Source: Allobosea sp. AAP35 (GTDB lineage: Bacteria; Pseudomonadota; Alphaproteobacteria; Rhizobiales; Beijerinckiaceae). Taken from it: a DNA stretch of 64,000 nt. A model generated the notes under the pieces. That model searched no databases and was not told the origin of the DNA. It saw only the letters and a list, made by a program, of their open reading frames with translations. The DNA is taken from NCBI RefSeq assembly GCF_001295925.1, contig NZ_LJHQ01000022.1:1-64000 (forward strand), written 5' to 3'. Position numbers and translations under genes: made by a program. Of this stretch, positions 1 through 9,184 are shown piece by piece. Positions within the stretch are counted from its first letter, which is position 1, and the number at the start of each line of letters is the position of its first letter.

Positions 1-16
1 GGGGGGGGGGGGGGGG
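1..16. other. Homopolymer run of 16 G at window edge
   Basis: The window opens with sixteen consecutive G residues followed by CCCC. No run like it occurs elsewhere here. It is most simply read as an assembly or sequencing artefact at a contig end, since poly-G is typical of two-colour sequencing chemistry, rather than as real sequence. Confidence 0.7.
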
Positions 17-50
17 CCCCTGCCGCTATTTCATTCTGCAGCGTCCGGCC

Positions 51-95
51 CTCACCCCTGCCCCTCTCCCATACGGGAGAGGGGTTCCTCGCGCC
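51..95. repeat. Palindromic intergenic element with perfect 10-bp hairpin
   Basis: Positions 61-70 (CCCCTCTCCC) and 75-84 (GGGAGAGGGG) form a perfect 10-bp stem closed by the loop ATAC, flanked by C-rich sequence. It lies just before the first permease gene. It looks like a short dispersed hairpin element and, unlike the other repeats here, lacks GTCAT/ATGAC ends. Confidence 0.6.
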
Positions 96-115
96 TTTTC
101 CTGCGAGCGGGCACG

Positions 116-1216
116 GTGACCGCCGCGCCCATCGAACTGCCGCGCTGGGCCGATAACGCGCTCGTGCCGCTGGTGTCGGTCTCGGCCGCGCTCGTCATCG
201 CAGGCCTCGTCGTGCTGGGCATTGGCGAGAGCCCGCTGGAGGCGACCGCGCTGCTGCTGCGCGGCGCGCTGGGCTCGGCCGAGGGCATCAGCTTCACGCT
301 CTACTACACCACGAACTTCATCTTCACGGGGCTCGCGGTCGCCGTCGCCTTCCATGCGGGGCTGTTCAATATCGGCGGCGAGGGGCAGGCGACGATCGCC
401 GGCATCTTCGCGGCGCTGGCCTGCCTCTGGCTCGCGCCGCTGCCGGGTTTCCTGCTGGTGCCGCTGGCGGTGCTGGCGGCGGCCGGTGGTGGGGCGCTCT
501 ACGGGCTCATCCCCGGCTGGCTGCAGGCGACCCGCGGCAGCCATGTCGTCATCACCACGATCATGTTCAATTTCCTGGCCGCGATCCTGACCGTGTATCT
601 CCTCGTCGAGATCATCGGGAAGCCCGGCTCGATGCAGCCGGAAACCGCCGAGTTCGCCTCGCATGCTATACTGACCCCGATGCACCGGCTGCTCGCGCCG
701 CTCGGCATCAAGCTGCCGTCGACGCCGCTGAATACAGCCTTCCTGCTGGCGCTCGCCGCCCTCGTCGCGGTCTGGGCGCTGATCTTCCGCTCGCGGCTGG
801 GCTATGCGATCCGCACCGTCGGGGCCAACCCGAGGGCCGCGACCTATGCCGGCATCTCGCCGGCGCGCATCACGATGGTGGCCATGGCGATCTCGGGGGC
901 GTTGGCGGGCGGGCTTGCGGTCAACGAGGTGATGGGCGTGCAGCATCGTCTGCTGCTGGATTTCTCCGCCGGCTACGGTTTCGTCGGCATCGCCGTGGCG
1001 CTGATGGGGCGTGGCCATCCGGTCGGCGTCGGGCTCGCCGCGCTGCTCTTCGGCGTGCTCTACCAGGGTGGAGCGGAGCTCTCCTTCGATAAACCGAGCA
1101 TCACCCGCGACATGGTCGTGGTGATCGGCGGGGTGATCATCCTGTTCGCGGGTGCGCTCGACGGGCTGTTCCGCCAGGTGGTGGCGAGCGTTCTGCGGAT
1201 CGGGCGGGCAAGGTGA
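116..1216 (+). CDS. Nucleoside-type ABC transporter permease (first subunit)
   Basis: This 366-residue, strongly hydrophobic protein has about ten membrane segments and belongs to the BPD_transp_2 (RbsC/NupB-like) permease family, which forms the inner-membrane channel of simple-sugar and nucleoside importers. The family region 'FNIGGEGQ' near residue 85 and the glycine-rich C-terminal half fit the nucleoside (BmpA-system) branch. The start is GTG at 116 with no strong ribosome site, so a slightly different start is possible. A paralogous permease and four nucleoside-catabolic genes follow, which supports nucleoside uptake. The partner ATPase and binding protein would lie left of the window. 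The exact substrate is inferred from context. Confidence 0.85.
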   Translation: MTAAPIELPRWADNALVPLVSVSAALVIAGLVVLGIGESPLEATALLLRGALGSAEGISFTLYYTTNFIFTGLAVAVAFHAGLFNIGGEGQATIAGIFAALACLWLAPLPGFLLVPLAVLAAAGGGALYGLIPGWLQATRGSHVVITTIMFNFLAAILTVYLLVEIIGKPGSMQPETAEFASHAILTPMHRLLAPLGIKLPSTPLNTAFLLALAALVAVWALIFRSRLGYAIRTVGANPRAATYAGISPARITMVAMAISGALAGGLAVNEVMGVQHRLLLDFSAGYGFVGIAVALMGRGHPVGVGLAALLFGVLYQGGAELSFDKPSITRDMVVVIGGVIILFAGALDGLFRQVVASVLRIGRAR

Positions 1217-1230
1217 TGATACGCCCCCTC

Positions 1231-1363
1231 CTGTCATTCCGGGGCGGCCCGCAGGGCCGAACCCGGAACCCACGACCGGGTGAGCCCGGCTGCAATGGCT
1301 TCAAGCGTTTTTACCCCGTCGTGGGTTCCGGGTTCGCACCTTCGGTGCGCCCCGGAATGACAG
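1231..1363. repeat. Long inverted repeat, GTCATTCC...GGAATGAC type
   Basis: The arms 1231-1275 and 1318-1363 are near-perfect reverse complements: each outer end reads CTGTCATTCCGGGGCG on its own strand, and each inner end carries CCCGGAACCCACGAC. The arms enclose about 42 bp. The element lies between the two permease genes of one transport operon and would fold into a long RNA hairpin. It shares GTCAT...ATGAC termini with the other repeats in the window. Confidence 0.85.
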
Positions 1364-1379
1364 GGAGGGGCCGCTGACC

Positions 1380-2354
1380 ATGGACGCGCTCGCCACCCTC
1401 TCCGTCATCCTCGATTCCGCGATCCGGCTGTCCGTGCCGCTGCTCTGCGCCGCGATGGCCGGCCTCTGGTCGGAGCGAGCGGGCGTCGTCGATATCGGGC
1501 TCGAGGGCAAGATGCTGATCGCCGCCTTCGCCTCGGCGGTCATCGCCGCGCAGAGCGGTTCGGCCTGGGCCGGGCTCGGCGCGGGCATCCTCGCCTCGGT
1601 GATGCTGTCGCTGGTCCACGGCTTCGCCGCGATCACCTGGCGCGGCAACCAGATCGTCTCCGGCGTCGCCATCAACATGCTGGCGGCGGGGCTGACCGTG
1701 GTCGTCGGCAACGCCTGGTTCGGCCAGGGCGGGCGCACGCCGACGCTCGAAGGCGCAGCGCGCTTCGGCGAGATCACCCTGCCCTTCGCCGCGACGCTGC
1801 GCACCCATCTTCCGGGGCTCGGCCTAGTCTATGACGAGGTGATCTCGGGCCATTCCGCGCCGGCCTATCTTGCCGTGCTCGCCCTGGTGCTGACGGCGCT
1901 CGTGCTGAAGCGCACGCGCTTCGGCCTGCGCCTGCGCGCAGTCGGCGAAAATCCGGCGGCGGTCGACACCGCCGGTATTTCGGTCGCCGGTCTGCGCTAC
2001 AGCGCCGTCATCATCTGCGGCGTGCTGTGCGGGTTGGGCGGGACCTATCTCGCCGTTTCGCAATCGGCCGGTTTCCTGCCGCATATGACCGCCGGCAAGG
2101 GCTTCATCGCGCTGGCCGCCGTGATCTTCGCCAATTGGCGGCCCTGGCCGACGCTGTGGGCCTGCCTTCTGTTCGGCGGGCTGGACGCGGTGGCGATCCG
2201 ACTGCAGGGCGTGGCGCTGCCCGGCATCGGGCAGGTGCCGGTGCAGGCGATCCAGGCGCTGCCTTATCTGATGACGGTGATCCTGCTCGCGGGCTTCATC
2301 GGCAAATCGACGCCGCCCAAGGCCGCCGGCCTGCCATATGTGAAGGAGCGCTGA
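1380..2354 (+). CDS. Nucleoside-type ABC transporter permease (second subunit)
   Basis: This 324-residue inner-membrane permease of the BPD_transp_2 family is paralogous to the upstream gene and would be the second half of the heterodimeric channel. The N-terminal region containing 'RAGVVDIGLEGKM' (about residues 30-43) is characteristic of the second permease of nucleoside/BmpA-type importers. It is separated from its partner by a long inverted repeat and followed after 3 bp by cytidine deaminase, so uptake and salvage are probably cotranscribed. The ATG at 1380 is the first start after the repeat. The family is secure and the substrate inferred. Confidence 0.87.
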   Translation: MDALATLSVILDSAIRLSVPLLCAAMAGLWSERAGVVDIGLEGKMLIAAFASAVIAAQSGSAWAGLGAGILASVMLSLVHGFAAITWRGNQIVSGVAINMLAAGLTVVVGNAWFGQGGRTPTLEGAARFGEITLPFAATLRTHLPGLGLVYDEVISGHSAPAYLAVLALVLTALVLKRTRFGLRLRAVGENPAAVDTAGISVAGLRYSAVIICGVLCGLGGTYLAVSQSAGFLPHMTAGKGFIALAAVIFANWRPWPTLWACLLFGGLDAVAIRLQGVALPGIGQVPVQAIQALPYLMTVILLAGFIGKSTPPKAAGLPYVKER

Positions 2355-2357
2355 GCC

Positions 2358-2777
2358 ATGGCCGGAAGCACCGAGGCGATCGATTTCGAGGCGCTGTTTG
2401 CGGCCGCCGCGCGGGTGCAGACCTTCGCCTACGCCCCCTATTCGCGCTTTCGCGTCGGTGCCGCGATCCTCGGCGACGACGGCGTCGTCTATCCCGGCTG
2501 CAATGTCGAGAACGCGGCCTATCCTTCGGGAAGCTGCGCCGAACAAGGCGCGATCTCGGCCATGATCGCGGGCGGCGGCCGTCGTATCATGGCCATTCTC
2601 GTGGTCGGCGATGGCGAGGCGCTGGTCACGCCCTGCGGCGCCTGCCGCCAGCGCATCCGCGAGTTCGCCAGCCCGGACTTAGCCGTCGCGATCGCTGGAC
2701 CGGACGGCATCAGGCAGCGCTTTTCGTTGGACGGCCTGTTGCCAGCATCCTTCGGACCAGACAATTTGCGCCGGTGA
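2358..2777 (+). CDS. cdd: Cytidine deaminase
   Basis: This 139-residue cytosolic enzyme hydrolyses cytidine and deoxycytidine to uridine and deoxyuridine with release of ammonia. The zinc site is complete: Cys60 and the proton-shuttling Glu62 in SGSCAEQ, and Cys93 and Cys96 in PCGACRQ. The substrate-binding CNVENA motif is at 48-53. Length fits the short tetrameric class. The ATG lies 3 bp after the permease stop, placing it within the nucleoside operon ahead of purine nucleoside phosphorylase, deoC and deoA. Its job would be feeding imported pyrimidine nucleosides into the phosphorylase step. Confidence 0.95.
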   Translation: MAGSTEAIDFEALFAAAARVQTFAYAPYSRFRVGAAILGDDGVVYPGCNVENAAYPSGSCAEQGAISAMIAGGGRRIMAILVVGDGEALVTPCGACRQRIREFASPDLAVAIAGPDGIRQRFSLDGLLPASFGPDNLRR

Positions 2778-2833
2778 TTTGCTTTTCCGGACCTCCTGCC
2801 GGGGCGGGTGATTGCGCGACCGGGAGACAAGCC

Positions 2834-3646
2834 ATGGCGGCCGATCCAGTATTCGACAACGCGGCATCGACCTTGATCGACCGCGGTGTCGATGGCGTGA
2901 TCGATTGCGCGATCGTGCTCGGCACGGGGCTTGGCCGGATCGCAGAGGAGATGCTGGACAGGGTCACGATCCCTTTCGCCGAGATTCCGGGATTTCCCGA
3001 AGGCGTCGTCTCCGGCCATGCCAAGCAACTGAGCTACGGCACCCTGCATGGCAAAAAGGTGCTGATTTTCGAGGGGCGGGCGCACTACTACGAAAGCGGC
3101 AATCCGGCCGTGATGCGCGTGCCGATCGGCATGCTGGCCGCGTTTGGCTCGCCGCCGCTGATCCTGACCAACGCCGCCGGCTCGCTGAAGCCCGACCTGA
3201 GACCCGGCGGGCTCGCCTTGATAACCGACCATATCAACCTGAACGGTCCAAATCCCCTCATCGGCGACATCGGCGACGGTCGATTCGTGCCGATGGTCGA
3301 TGCCTATGACGTGAACCTGCGCGGACGCTTGACGCGTGCAGCGGCGAGTTCCGGCGCGCATCTCGGCGAGGGTGTCTATATGTGGTTCTCGGGCCCGAGC
3401 TTCGAGACGCCGGCCGAGATCAAAATGGCCAAGCTGCTGGGCGCCGATCTGGTCGGCATGTCGACGGTTCCGGAGGTGATTCTGGCGCGACGCTTCGGCA
3501 TCCGCGTCGCCGCCATCTCGGTCATCACCAATATGGGCGCCGGCCTGCTCGGCGGCACGCCGAGCCACAGCGAGACGCGAGACGTTGCCACAGGCGCGAC
3601 GACCGGGCTGCGCCGGCTCCTTCGCGCCTTCCTGTCGGAGCTCTAG
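2834..3646 (+). CDS. Purine-nucleoside phosphorylase (trimeric class)
   Basis: This 270-residue protein splits purine nucleosides with phosphate to a free base and (deoxy)ribose 1-phosphate. It shows the trimeric PNP signatures: GTGLG (30-34) for phosphate, GRAHYYE (81-87), TNAAGS (112-117), GPSFETPAEIKM (187-198) and GMSTVPE (208-214). Asn233 in TNMGAG matches the position that favours 6-oxopurines such as inosine and guanosine. The reading frame is open far upstream, but the ATG at 2834 gives the normal N-terminus. It sits between cdd and deoC, whose substrate (deoxyribose phosphate) derives from this reaction. Catalytic class is certain and purine preference is family inference. Confidence 0.93.
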   Translation: MAADPVFDNAASTLIDRGVDGVIDCAIVLGTGLGRIAEEMLDRVTIPFAEIPGFPEGVVSGHAKQLSYGTLHGKKVLIFEGRAHYYESGNPAVMRVPIGMLAAFGSPPLILTNAAGSLKPDLRPGGLALITDHINLNGPNPLIGDIGDGRFVPMVDAYDVNLRGRLTRAAASSGAHLGEGVYMWFSGPSFETPAEIKMAKLLGADLVGMSTVPEVILARRFGIRVAAISVITNMGAGLLGGTPSHSETRDVATGATTGLRRLLRAFLSEL

Positions 3647-3649
3647 GCC

Positions 3650-4408
3650 ATGTCGGACGTGGCGATCGCAAAACGGGCGTTGGCGCTGCTCGATCTCACC
3701 GATCTGGCGGAGGATTCCAGCACGGCCAGCGTGCAGGCGCTGTGCCAGCGTGCCGTCGGCGGACCGGCGCCCGTCGCCGCGATCTGCATCTGGCCGCGCT
3801 TCATCAGCGCGGCCAAAGAAGCGCTCGGCACCTGGTCCATGCGCATCGCCACGGTGGCCAATTTTCCGGCCGGCGGCACGGATGTCGTCGCAGTCACGGA
3901 CGAGACGCAGGCCGCACTCGGCGCGGGGGCCGACGAGATCGACCTCGTCCTGCCCTGGCGGGCTTTCCTGGTCGGCGATGACGCGGCGGCCGATGCCATG
4001 GTTCGCGCCGTCAGGGAGGCCTGCGGCGGCAAGACCCTCAAGGTCATCCTCGAAACCGGGGAGTATCCCGATCTCGACCGGGTGCGGGCCGCTTCCGAAC
4101 TCGCCATCGCGGCCGGGGCGGATTTCATCAAAACCTCGACCGGCAAGACGGCCAACTCAGCCAGCCTGGCGGCAGCCCGTACGATGCTGGAGGTGATTGC
4201 AGCCGCGGGGCGGCCGGTCGGGCTGAAGCCTTCGGGCGGCATCCGCACGCTCGCCGACGCGGCAGCCTATCTCGCGCTAGCCGACGAGATCATGGGCCCG
4301 GGCTGGGCAAAGCCGGAGGCCTTCCGTTTCGGCGCGAGCGGGCTGCATCAGGTGCTGGTCGATGTGATCGCGGGCGGGGCGGCGGGACGCGCAAGCGGAC
4401 CTTATTGA
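3650..4408 (+). CDS. deoC: Deoxyribose-phosphate aldolase
   Basis: This 252-residue class I aldolase cleaves 2-deoxyribose 5-phosphate to acetaldehyde and glyceraldehyde 3-phosphate, the exit to central metabolism. The Schiff-base lysine Lys161 lies in [10 protein letters not shown], the second active-site lysine Lys193 in [10 protein letters not shown], and the acidic partner Asp98 in EIDLVLP, all as in the E. coli enzyme. It begins 3 bp after the phosphorylase stop and ends 1 bp before deoA, so it is part of the operon. No phosphopentomutase gene (deoB) is visible in the window, although this step needs one. Confidence 0.95.
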   Translation: MSDVAIAKRALALLDLTDLAEDSSTASVQALCQRAVGGPAPVAAICIWPRFISAAKEALGTWSMRIATVANFPAGGTDVVAVTDETQAALGAGADEIDLVLPWRAFLVGDDAAADAMVRAVREACGGKTLKVILETGEYPDLDRVRAASELAIAAGADFIKTSTGKTANSASLAAARTMLEVIAAAGRPVGLKPSGGIRTLADAAAYLALADEIMGPGWAKPEAFRFGASGLHQVLVDVIAGGAAGRASGPY

Positions 4409-4409
4409 G

Positions 4410-5738
4410 ATGAAACTGACGCAGGAAATCATCGCGGCCAAGCGCGACGGCACTGAACTGCCCGAGGCCGACATCCGCCAGATCGTCGCCGGCATCGCCG
4501 ACGGCACGGTCAGCGAGGGACAGGCCGCCGCCTTCGCCATGGCGATCTTCTTCCGCGACATGACCGTCAAGGAGCGCGTCGCGCTGACGCTTTCCATGCG
4601 CGATTCCGGCACGGTGCTGAACTGGGACGATCTGCCCGGCCCGGCGCTCGACAAGCATTCGACCGGCGGCGTCGGCGATACGGTGAGCCTGCCGCTGGCG
4701 GCTGCGGTCGCGGCCTGCGGCGGCTATGTGCCGATGATTTCGGGGCGCGGCCTCGGCCACACCGGCGGTACGCTCGACAAGCTCGACGCTGTGCCCGGCT
4801 ATGTGACGCAGCCGGACAACGACCTCTTCCGCAAGGTGGTTCGCGAGCAGGGCTGCGCCATCATCGGCCAGACGGCCGATCTGGCGCCGGCCGACAAGAG
4901 GCTCTACGCGATCCGCGACGTCACCGCGACGGTGGAGACGATTCCGCTGATCACCTCCTCGATCCTGTCGAAAAAGCTCGCGGCCGGGCTGCACGGCTTG
5001 GTGATGGATGTGAAATACGGTTCGGGCGCCTTCCTGCCGGACTATGCGAAGGCGCGTGCGCTGGCCGATGCGTTGGTCGACGTCGCCAATGGCGCTGGGC
5101 TACCGACCACGGCGCTGATGACCGACATGGACGAGCCGCTGGCGAGCGCCGCCGGCAACGCCCTGGAAGTCGCCTACGCCATCGATCACCTGACGGGTCA
5201 GCGGCGCGAGCCGCGCTTCCACGAGGTTACGGTCACGCTCGGCGCCGAGATGCTGCTGCTGGGACGGCTCGCGGCCGATATCGACGAGGCCAGGGCGAAG
5301 ATCGAAGCGGCCTTCGCCAGTGGGGCGGCGGCCGAGCGCTTCACGCGCATGGTCGTGGCGCTGGGCGGGCCGGCCGACCTGTTGGAGCAGCCCGGGAACC
5401 ATCTCGCCGCCGCGCCGATCGCCAGGCCGGTCTTTGCCGCTGCGCCCGGCACGGTCCAGGCCATCGATACGCGCGGCGTCGGCCAGGCCGTCGTGGCGCT
5501 CGGCGGCGGACGAACGCGGCCGCAGGATGCGATCGACCACGCCGTCGGCATCGTCGCACTGGCGGAACTGGGCGACGCTGTCGGACCCGATCATCCGCTC
5601 GGCATCGTCCATGCCCGCGACGAGGCCGGTTTCGCCAAAGCGGAGGCACGCTTGCGCGATGCCTATCGCCTGGGAGAGGGTACGCCGCAGCGCGGCCGCC
5701 TGATCGCGGACCGCATCACGGAGAGATCGCACGCATGA
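4410..5738 (+). CDS. deoA: Thymidine phosphorylase
   Basis: This 442-residue protein belongs to the glycosyltransferase family 3 pyrimidine-nucleoside phosphorylases and converts thymidine or deoxyuridine plus phosphate to base plus deoxyribose 1-phosphate. The phosphate and sugar-binding signature KHSTGGVGD is at residues 82-90, and [15 protein letters not shown] (about 111-125) is also intact. The C-terminal PYNP domain is present. It starts one base after deoC and its stop overlaps the next ATG, so translation is probably coupled. Together with cdd, the PNP and deoC it gives a nearly complete deoxynucleoside degradation route. Confidence 0.94.
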   Translation: MKLTQEIIAAKRDGTELPEADIRQIVAGIADGTVSEGQAAAFAMAIFFRDMTVKERVALTLSMRDSGTVLNWDDLPGPALDKHSTGGVGDTVSLPLAAAVAACGGYVPMISGRGLGHTGGTLDKLDAVPGYVTQPDNDLFRKVVREQGCAIIGQTADLAPADKRLYAIRDVTATVETIPLITSSILSKKLAAGLHGLVMDVKYGSGAFLPDYAKARALADALVDVANGAGLPTTALMTDMDEPLASAAGNALEVAYAIDHLTGQRREPRFHEVTVTLGAEMLLLGRLAADIDEARAKIEAAFASGAAAERFTRMVVALGGPADLLEQPGNHLAAAPIARPVFAAAPGTVQAIDTRGVGQAVVALGGGRTRPQDAIDHAVGIVALAELGDAVGPDHPLGIVHARDEAGFAKAEARLRDAYRLGEGTPQRGRLIADRITERSHA

Positions 5739-6679
5739 GCCTGCTTCTGGCAATGACCGGCTGGCATGTCGAGGATTGGCGCGCACGCTTCCAGGCGCTG
5801 CTGCCGGAGATGCCGATCGTGACGCTCGGAGAGCCCTTCGACCGGCGCTCGGTGCATTACGTCGCGAGCTGGAAGCATCCCGAGGGCAGCCTCGCGGGTC
5901 TGCCGAACCTGGCGGCCGTGTTTTCGCTGGGCGCCGGCGTCGACCATCTCTTCGCCGATACCCGCCTGCCCGAGGTGCCGATCGCCCGCGTCGTCGATCC
6001 AGACCTGACGACGCGGATGAGCGAATATGTCGTGCTGCACTGCCTGCGCTATCTGCGCCAGCAGCCGCGCTACGACCGCCAGCAGACCGAGAAGAGCTGG
6101 GAGGACGACCGCAACCAGCCGGCCGCGCGCTCGGTGCGCGTCGGCATCATGGGGCTGGGCGAACTCGGCCTCGATGCGGCCCGCAAGCTCCAGGTGATGG
6201 GCTTCGATGTCGCCGGCTGGAGCCGTTCGCCCAAGACGATCGAAGGGCTTTCGACCTTCGCCGGCTCAGAGGGCATGACGACCTTCCTCGCCCGCACCGA
6301 CATTCTGGTGAGCCTGCTGCCGCTGACGCCGGAGACGCGCGGGACGATCAACGCCACGCTGCTCGCCGGTCTCGCGCAGGATGGCCGGCTCGGCGGGCCC
6401 TTCCTGATCAATGCCGGCCGCGGCGGACTTCAGGTCGAGGCCGACATTCTGGCCGCGCTGGAGGCCGGCACGCTGGAGGGGGCGACGCTCGACGTGTTCG
6501 AGACTGAGCCGCTGCCAACGGAGTCCCCGCTCTGGACTCACCCGGCCGTGACGGTCACGCCCCACAACGCGGCGATGTCGGAGCCCGAAGCGATCGCGAC
6601 GCTGATCGCGGCCCAGATCCGCCGGCTAGAGGCGGGCGAGCCGCTGGAGCATGTCGTCGATCCGGCGCGGGGCTACTGA
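5735..6679 (+). CDS. 2-hydroxyacid dehydrogenase, glyoxylate/hydroxypyruvate reductase A type
   Basis: This 314-residue NAD(P)-dependent D-2-hydroxyacid dehydrogenase most resembles GhrA, which reduces glyoxylate and hydroxypyruvate. It has the Rossmann motif GLGELG (140-145), the catalytic arginine in NAGRGG, the glutamate in FETEPLP and the histidine in TPHNAA. Its start overlaps the deoA stop by 4 bp (ATGA), so it is the last gene of the nucleoside operon. Why it sits there is not evident. A role in handling aldehyde or C2-C3 products of deoxyribose breakdown is only a guess. Confidence 0.88.
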   Translation: MSLLLAMTGWHVEDWRARFQALLPEMPIVTLGEPFDRRSVHYVASWKHPEGSLAGLPNLAAVFSLGAGVDHLFADTRLPEVPIARVVDPDLTTRMSEYVVLHCLRYLRQQPRYDRQQTEKSWEDDRNQPAARSVRVGIMGLGELGLDAARKLQVMGFDVAGWSRSPKTIEGLSTFAGSEGMTTFLARTDILVSLLPLTPETRGTINATLLAGLAQDGRLGGPFLINAGRGGLQVEADILAALEAGTLEGATLDVFETEPLPTESPLWTHPAVTVTPHNAAMSEPEAIATLIAAQIRRLEAGEPLEHVVDPARGY

Positions 6680-6682
6680 GCC

Positions 6683-7528
6683 TCAAGTCTCGCGGGAGAC
6701 ATAGGCCTTGAACGCCTCGGCATGATCGGGGTGCCAGCGCGACAAAGGTGGCCGGTTCTCGATGATGTCGCCCATCGCCCAGGCCATGCGCTTCTCGTCG
6801 AGTTCGCGCGGCGTGTCGGCATCGGGGCACAGGATGTAGAAATCGCCCTGCTCCAGCCGCTCCAGCATGAAGGCGACCGTCTGCTCCGGCGTCCAGGCGC
6901 CGGCGGGCTTCTCGGTGCGGCCCCGCGCCGTCAGGCCGGTGAAGACGAAGCCGGGGATCAGCAGATGGGCGCTGATCCGAGAGCCTTCCCGTCCACGCAA
7001 TTCATGTTGCAGCGCCTCGGTGAAGGTTTTCACCGCCGTCTTGGAGACGTTGTAGGCCGGGTCTCCTGGCGGCGTCGTGATGCCCTGCTTTGAGCCGGTG
7101 TTGATGATCAGGCCGGGCTGGCCTGCTTCGATCATGGCCGGCGCAAAGACCTGGCAGCCATGGATCACGCCCCAGAGATTGACCGCCAGAATGCGCTGCC
7201 AGTCCTCCCAGGGCGAGAAGACCGCACTGCCCGGCTGAATGCCGGCATTGTTCATTACAACATGAACGGCCCCGAAGCGGCCCATCACCTCGTCGCGCAA
7301 AGCCTCCAGCGCGGCGCGGTCGGCGACGTCGAGCGGCCGGATCAACACCTCGGCCCCGGACTCGCCGAGGTCTCCCGCTGCCTGCTCGAGCGCGGCCGCG
7401 TCGCGATCGACCAGGACGAGCTTCAGGCCCTGACGCGAGAAGGCACGGGCGGCCGCCAGCCCGATGCCGGAGGCGGCGCCCGTGACCAGCGCGACATGGC
7501 CGGGGGCGAGGGCTTCGATCGCTGTCAT
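6683..7528 (-). CDS. SDR family NAD(P)-dependent oxidoreductase
   Basis: This 281-residue classical short-chain dehydrogenase has the cofactor motif TGAASGIG (16-23), NNAG (93-96), and the catalytic triad Ser146, Tyr159 and Lys163 (YNVSK). The acidic residue Asp41 after the second strand suggests NAD rather than NADP. The frame is open far upstream, but the ATG at 7528 gives the normal N-terminus. It converges on the nucleoside operon with only 3 bp between stops. The substrate cannot be told from the sequence. Confidence 0.88.
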   Translation of the reverse strand: MTAIEALAPGHVALVTGAASGIGLAAARAFSRQGLKLVLVDRDAAALEQAAGDLGESGAEVLIRPLDVADRAALEALRDEVMGRFGAVHVVMNNAGIQPGSAVFSPWEDWQRILAVNLWGVIHGCQVFAPAMIEAGQPGLIINTGSKQGITTPPGDPAYNVSKTAVKTFTEALQHELRGREGSRISAHLLIPGFVFTGLTARGRTEKPAGAWTPEQTVAFMLERLEQGDFYILCPDADTPRELDEKRMAWAMGDIIENRPPLSRWHPDHAEAFKAYVSRET

Positions 7529-7723
7529 CGGGCTTGGACCTTTCAGAGCGCGCCATCGCGTCAGGAGGTCTGGTTGCCACCCGACGGGGGCATGAGCAAG
7601 GCAGGGCCCCGTCGCTGGCTTGGGAGCGGTCGGACGCGGCTTCATCCGATCGTTACCGATCCGTCTTGGCCCTGCAATTCGGGACGGCGCAGATGCGCGC
7701 AACCTGCCAACCCGGAGCCTCCC

Positions 7724-9082
7724 ATGCGCCTTTCCCTGATCGCAGCCCTGCTGCTGTCCTCCACCATCCTCGCCGGCGCTCAGGATGCGCCGAAGGAATT
7801 TCCGGCCAAGCTGCTGGGCCATGCCCTGTTGCCGGCCAACACCATGGTCGCGGCCCCCGCCGATGCACCGGCCGATCTCAAGGTCTCCGGCAAGTTCGTC
7901 GCGCCCGGCAAGCGCAATGAGGCGATCGGCAGCGTGATGGGTCTGTCGGGCGGCCGCCCGACCGGGCTCTCCACACCGTTCCAGGGTCAGCCGGTGCAGG
8001 GCTTTTCGGGCATCCGCTCGCTCGGCAATGGCGAATTCCTGGTGCTGACCGATAACGGCTTCGGCTCCAAGGCCAATTCGCCCGACGCGATGCTGTTCTT
8101 CCACCGCATCAAGGCCGATTTCGCCGGCGGCAAGATCGAGCGGACCGCCACCACCTTCCTGCACGACCCCGATAAGAAGGTGCCGTTCCGCATCGCCAAT
8201 GAAGGCACCGAGAAGCGCTACCTCACCGGCGCGGATTTCGATCCCGAGTCGATCCAGCCGATCGGAGGCAAGTTCTGGATCGGTGAGGAGTTCGGCCCCT
8301 ATCTGATGCGCGTCGACGCCACCGGCAAGGTCGAGGCCGTGTTCGAGACCATGGTCGATGGCAAGCCCGCACGCTCGCCCGACCATTTTGCCGTCACCAC
8401 GCCGGCGGCCCCCAACCTGCCGGTCGCGTTCAATGTCCGCCGCTCCAAGGGCTATGAGGGCATGGCGCAGTCGCCGGACGGGCGCTTCTTGTATCCGTTG
8501 CTGGAAGGCCCGCTCTGGAACGCCGAAACCAAGGGCAATGAGGAGGTCGACGGCAAGGAAGTCCTGCGCATCCTCGAATTCGACGTCGCGGCTGAAAAAT
8601 GGACCGGGCGCTCCTGGTTCTTCCCGCTGGAGCAGAAGGGCCTCGCCATCGGCGACTTCAACATGATCGATGCGACGACGGCGCTGATCATCGAGCGCGA
8701 CAACGGCGAGGGCACCGCCGACCGCGCCTGCGCCACCGGACAACGAGGCCCGGACTGCTTCCACGACCTCGCCAAGTTCAAGCGGATCGTGAAGATCGAG
8801 ATGACCGACGCCAATGTCGGCAAGTCGGTCCGCAAGATCGGCTTCATCGATCTGATGAAGATCGCCGACCCGGACAAGAAGGCCGTCCAGGGCGCCATCG
8901 ACGGCGTGCTGCCCTTCCCCTTCTTCACCATCGAGAATGTCGACGTCGTCGATCGCGCCAACGGCGTCATCGTCGTCGGCAACGACAACAACCTGCCCTT
9001 CTCCTCCTCACGCGACCCGAAGAAGGCCGATGACAACGAGCTCGTTCTGCTGTCGGTGAAGGAGTTGCTCGACGCGAAGTGA
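7724..9082 (+). CDS. Secreted esterase-like phytase family protein
   Basis: This 452-residue protein starts with a signal peptide (MRLSLIAALLLSSTILAGA, cleavage near 19-20) and continues as a beta-propeller of the 'esterase-like activity of phytase' family (PF13449 type). Visible family features include GFSGIRSLGNGEFLVLTDNGFG near residue 87, 'FDPESIQPI' and 'GYEGMAQSPDGR'. It is expected in the periplasm or outside the cell and may act on phosphate esters or other esters, but members are poorly characterised. The long in-frame extension upstream overlaps the divergent SDR, so the ATG followed by the signal peptide was chosen. A larger paralogue is encoded at 30673-32874. Confidence 0.85.
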   Translation: MRLSLIAALLLSSTILAGAQDAPKEFPAKLLGHALLPANTMVAAPADAPADLKVSGKFVAPGKRNEAIGSVMGLSGGRPTGLSTPFQGQPVQGFSGIRSLGNGEFLVLTDNGFGSKANSPDAMLFFHRIKADFAGGKIERTATTFLHDPDKKVPFRIANEGTEKRYLTGADFDPESIQPIGGKFWIGEEFGPYLMRVDATGKVEAVFETMVDGKPARSPDHFAVTTPAAPNLPVAFNVRRSKGYEGMAQSPDGRFLYPLLEGPLWNAETKGNEEVDGKEVLRILEFDVAAEKWTGRSWFFPLEQKGLAIGDFNMIDATTALIIERDNGEGTADRACATGQRGPDCFHDLAKFKRIVKIEMTDANVGKSVRKIGFIDLMKIADPDKKAVQGAIDGVLPFPFFTIENVDVVDRANGVIVVGNDNNLPFSSSRDPKKADDNELVLLSVKELLDAK

Positions 9083-9095
9083 GGACGACGGACAC

Positions 9096-9178
9096 TCGAG
9101 ATGCTCGGGCTTGACCCGAGCATCTCATAACGATCGCCCTGGTTTCCGAGATGGTCGGGTCAAGCCCGACCCTGACGG
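9096..9178. repeat. Pair of palindromic repeats (CTCGGG-CTTGA-CCCGAG type)
   Basis: Two hairpin units lie back to back between convergent genes. At 9098-9126 GAGATGCTCGGG and CCCGAGCATCTC pair across a short CTTGA loop. At 9148-9178 a related unit GGTCGGG...CCCGACC ends in CTGACGG. The same units recur at 18190, 21132 and 32888. Between two converging stops the hairpins could help end transcription in both directions. Confidence 0.85.
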
Positions 9179-9184
9179 CTCGAT

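Noticed and set aside
26-1273. Long minus-strand open frame of about 415 codons opposite the first permease
   Set aside because: Its translation is Arg/His/Asp/Gly-rich without hydrophobic core or motifs, the usual antisense shadow of a GC-rich gene. The plus strand carries a clear membrane permease.
1231-1363. Long inverted repeat read as a small insertion sequence
   Set aside because: Only about 42 bp lie between the arms, with no coding capacity and no clear target duplication. It fits the non-coding palindromic repeat family.
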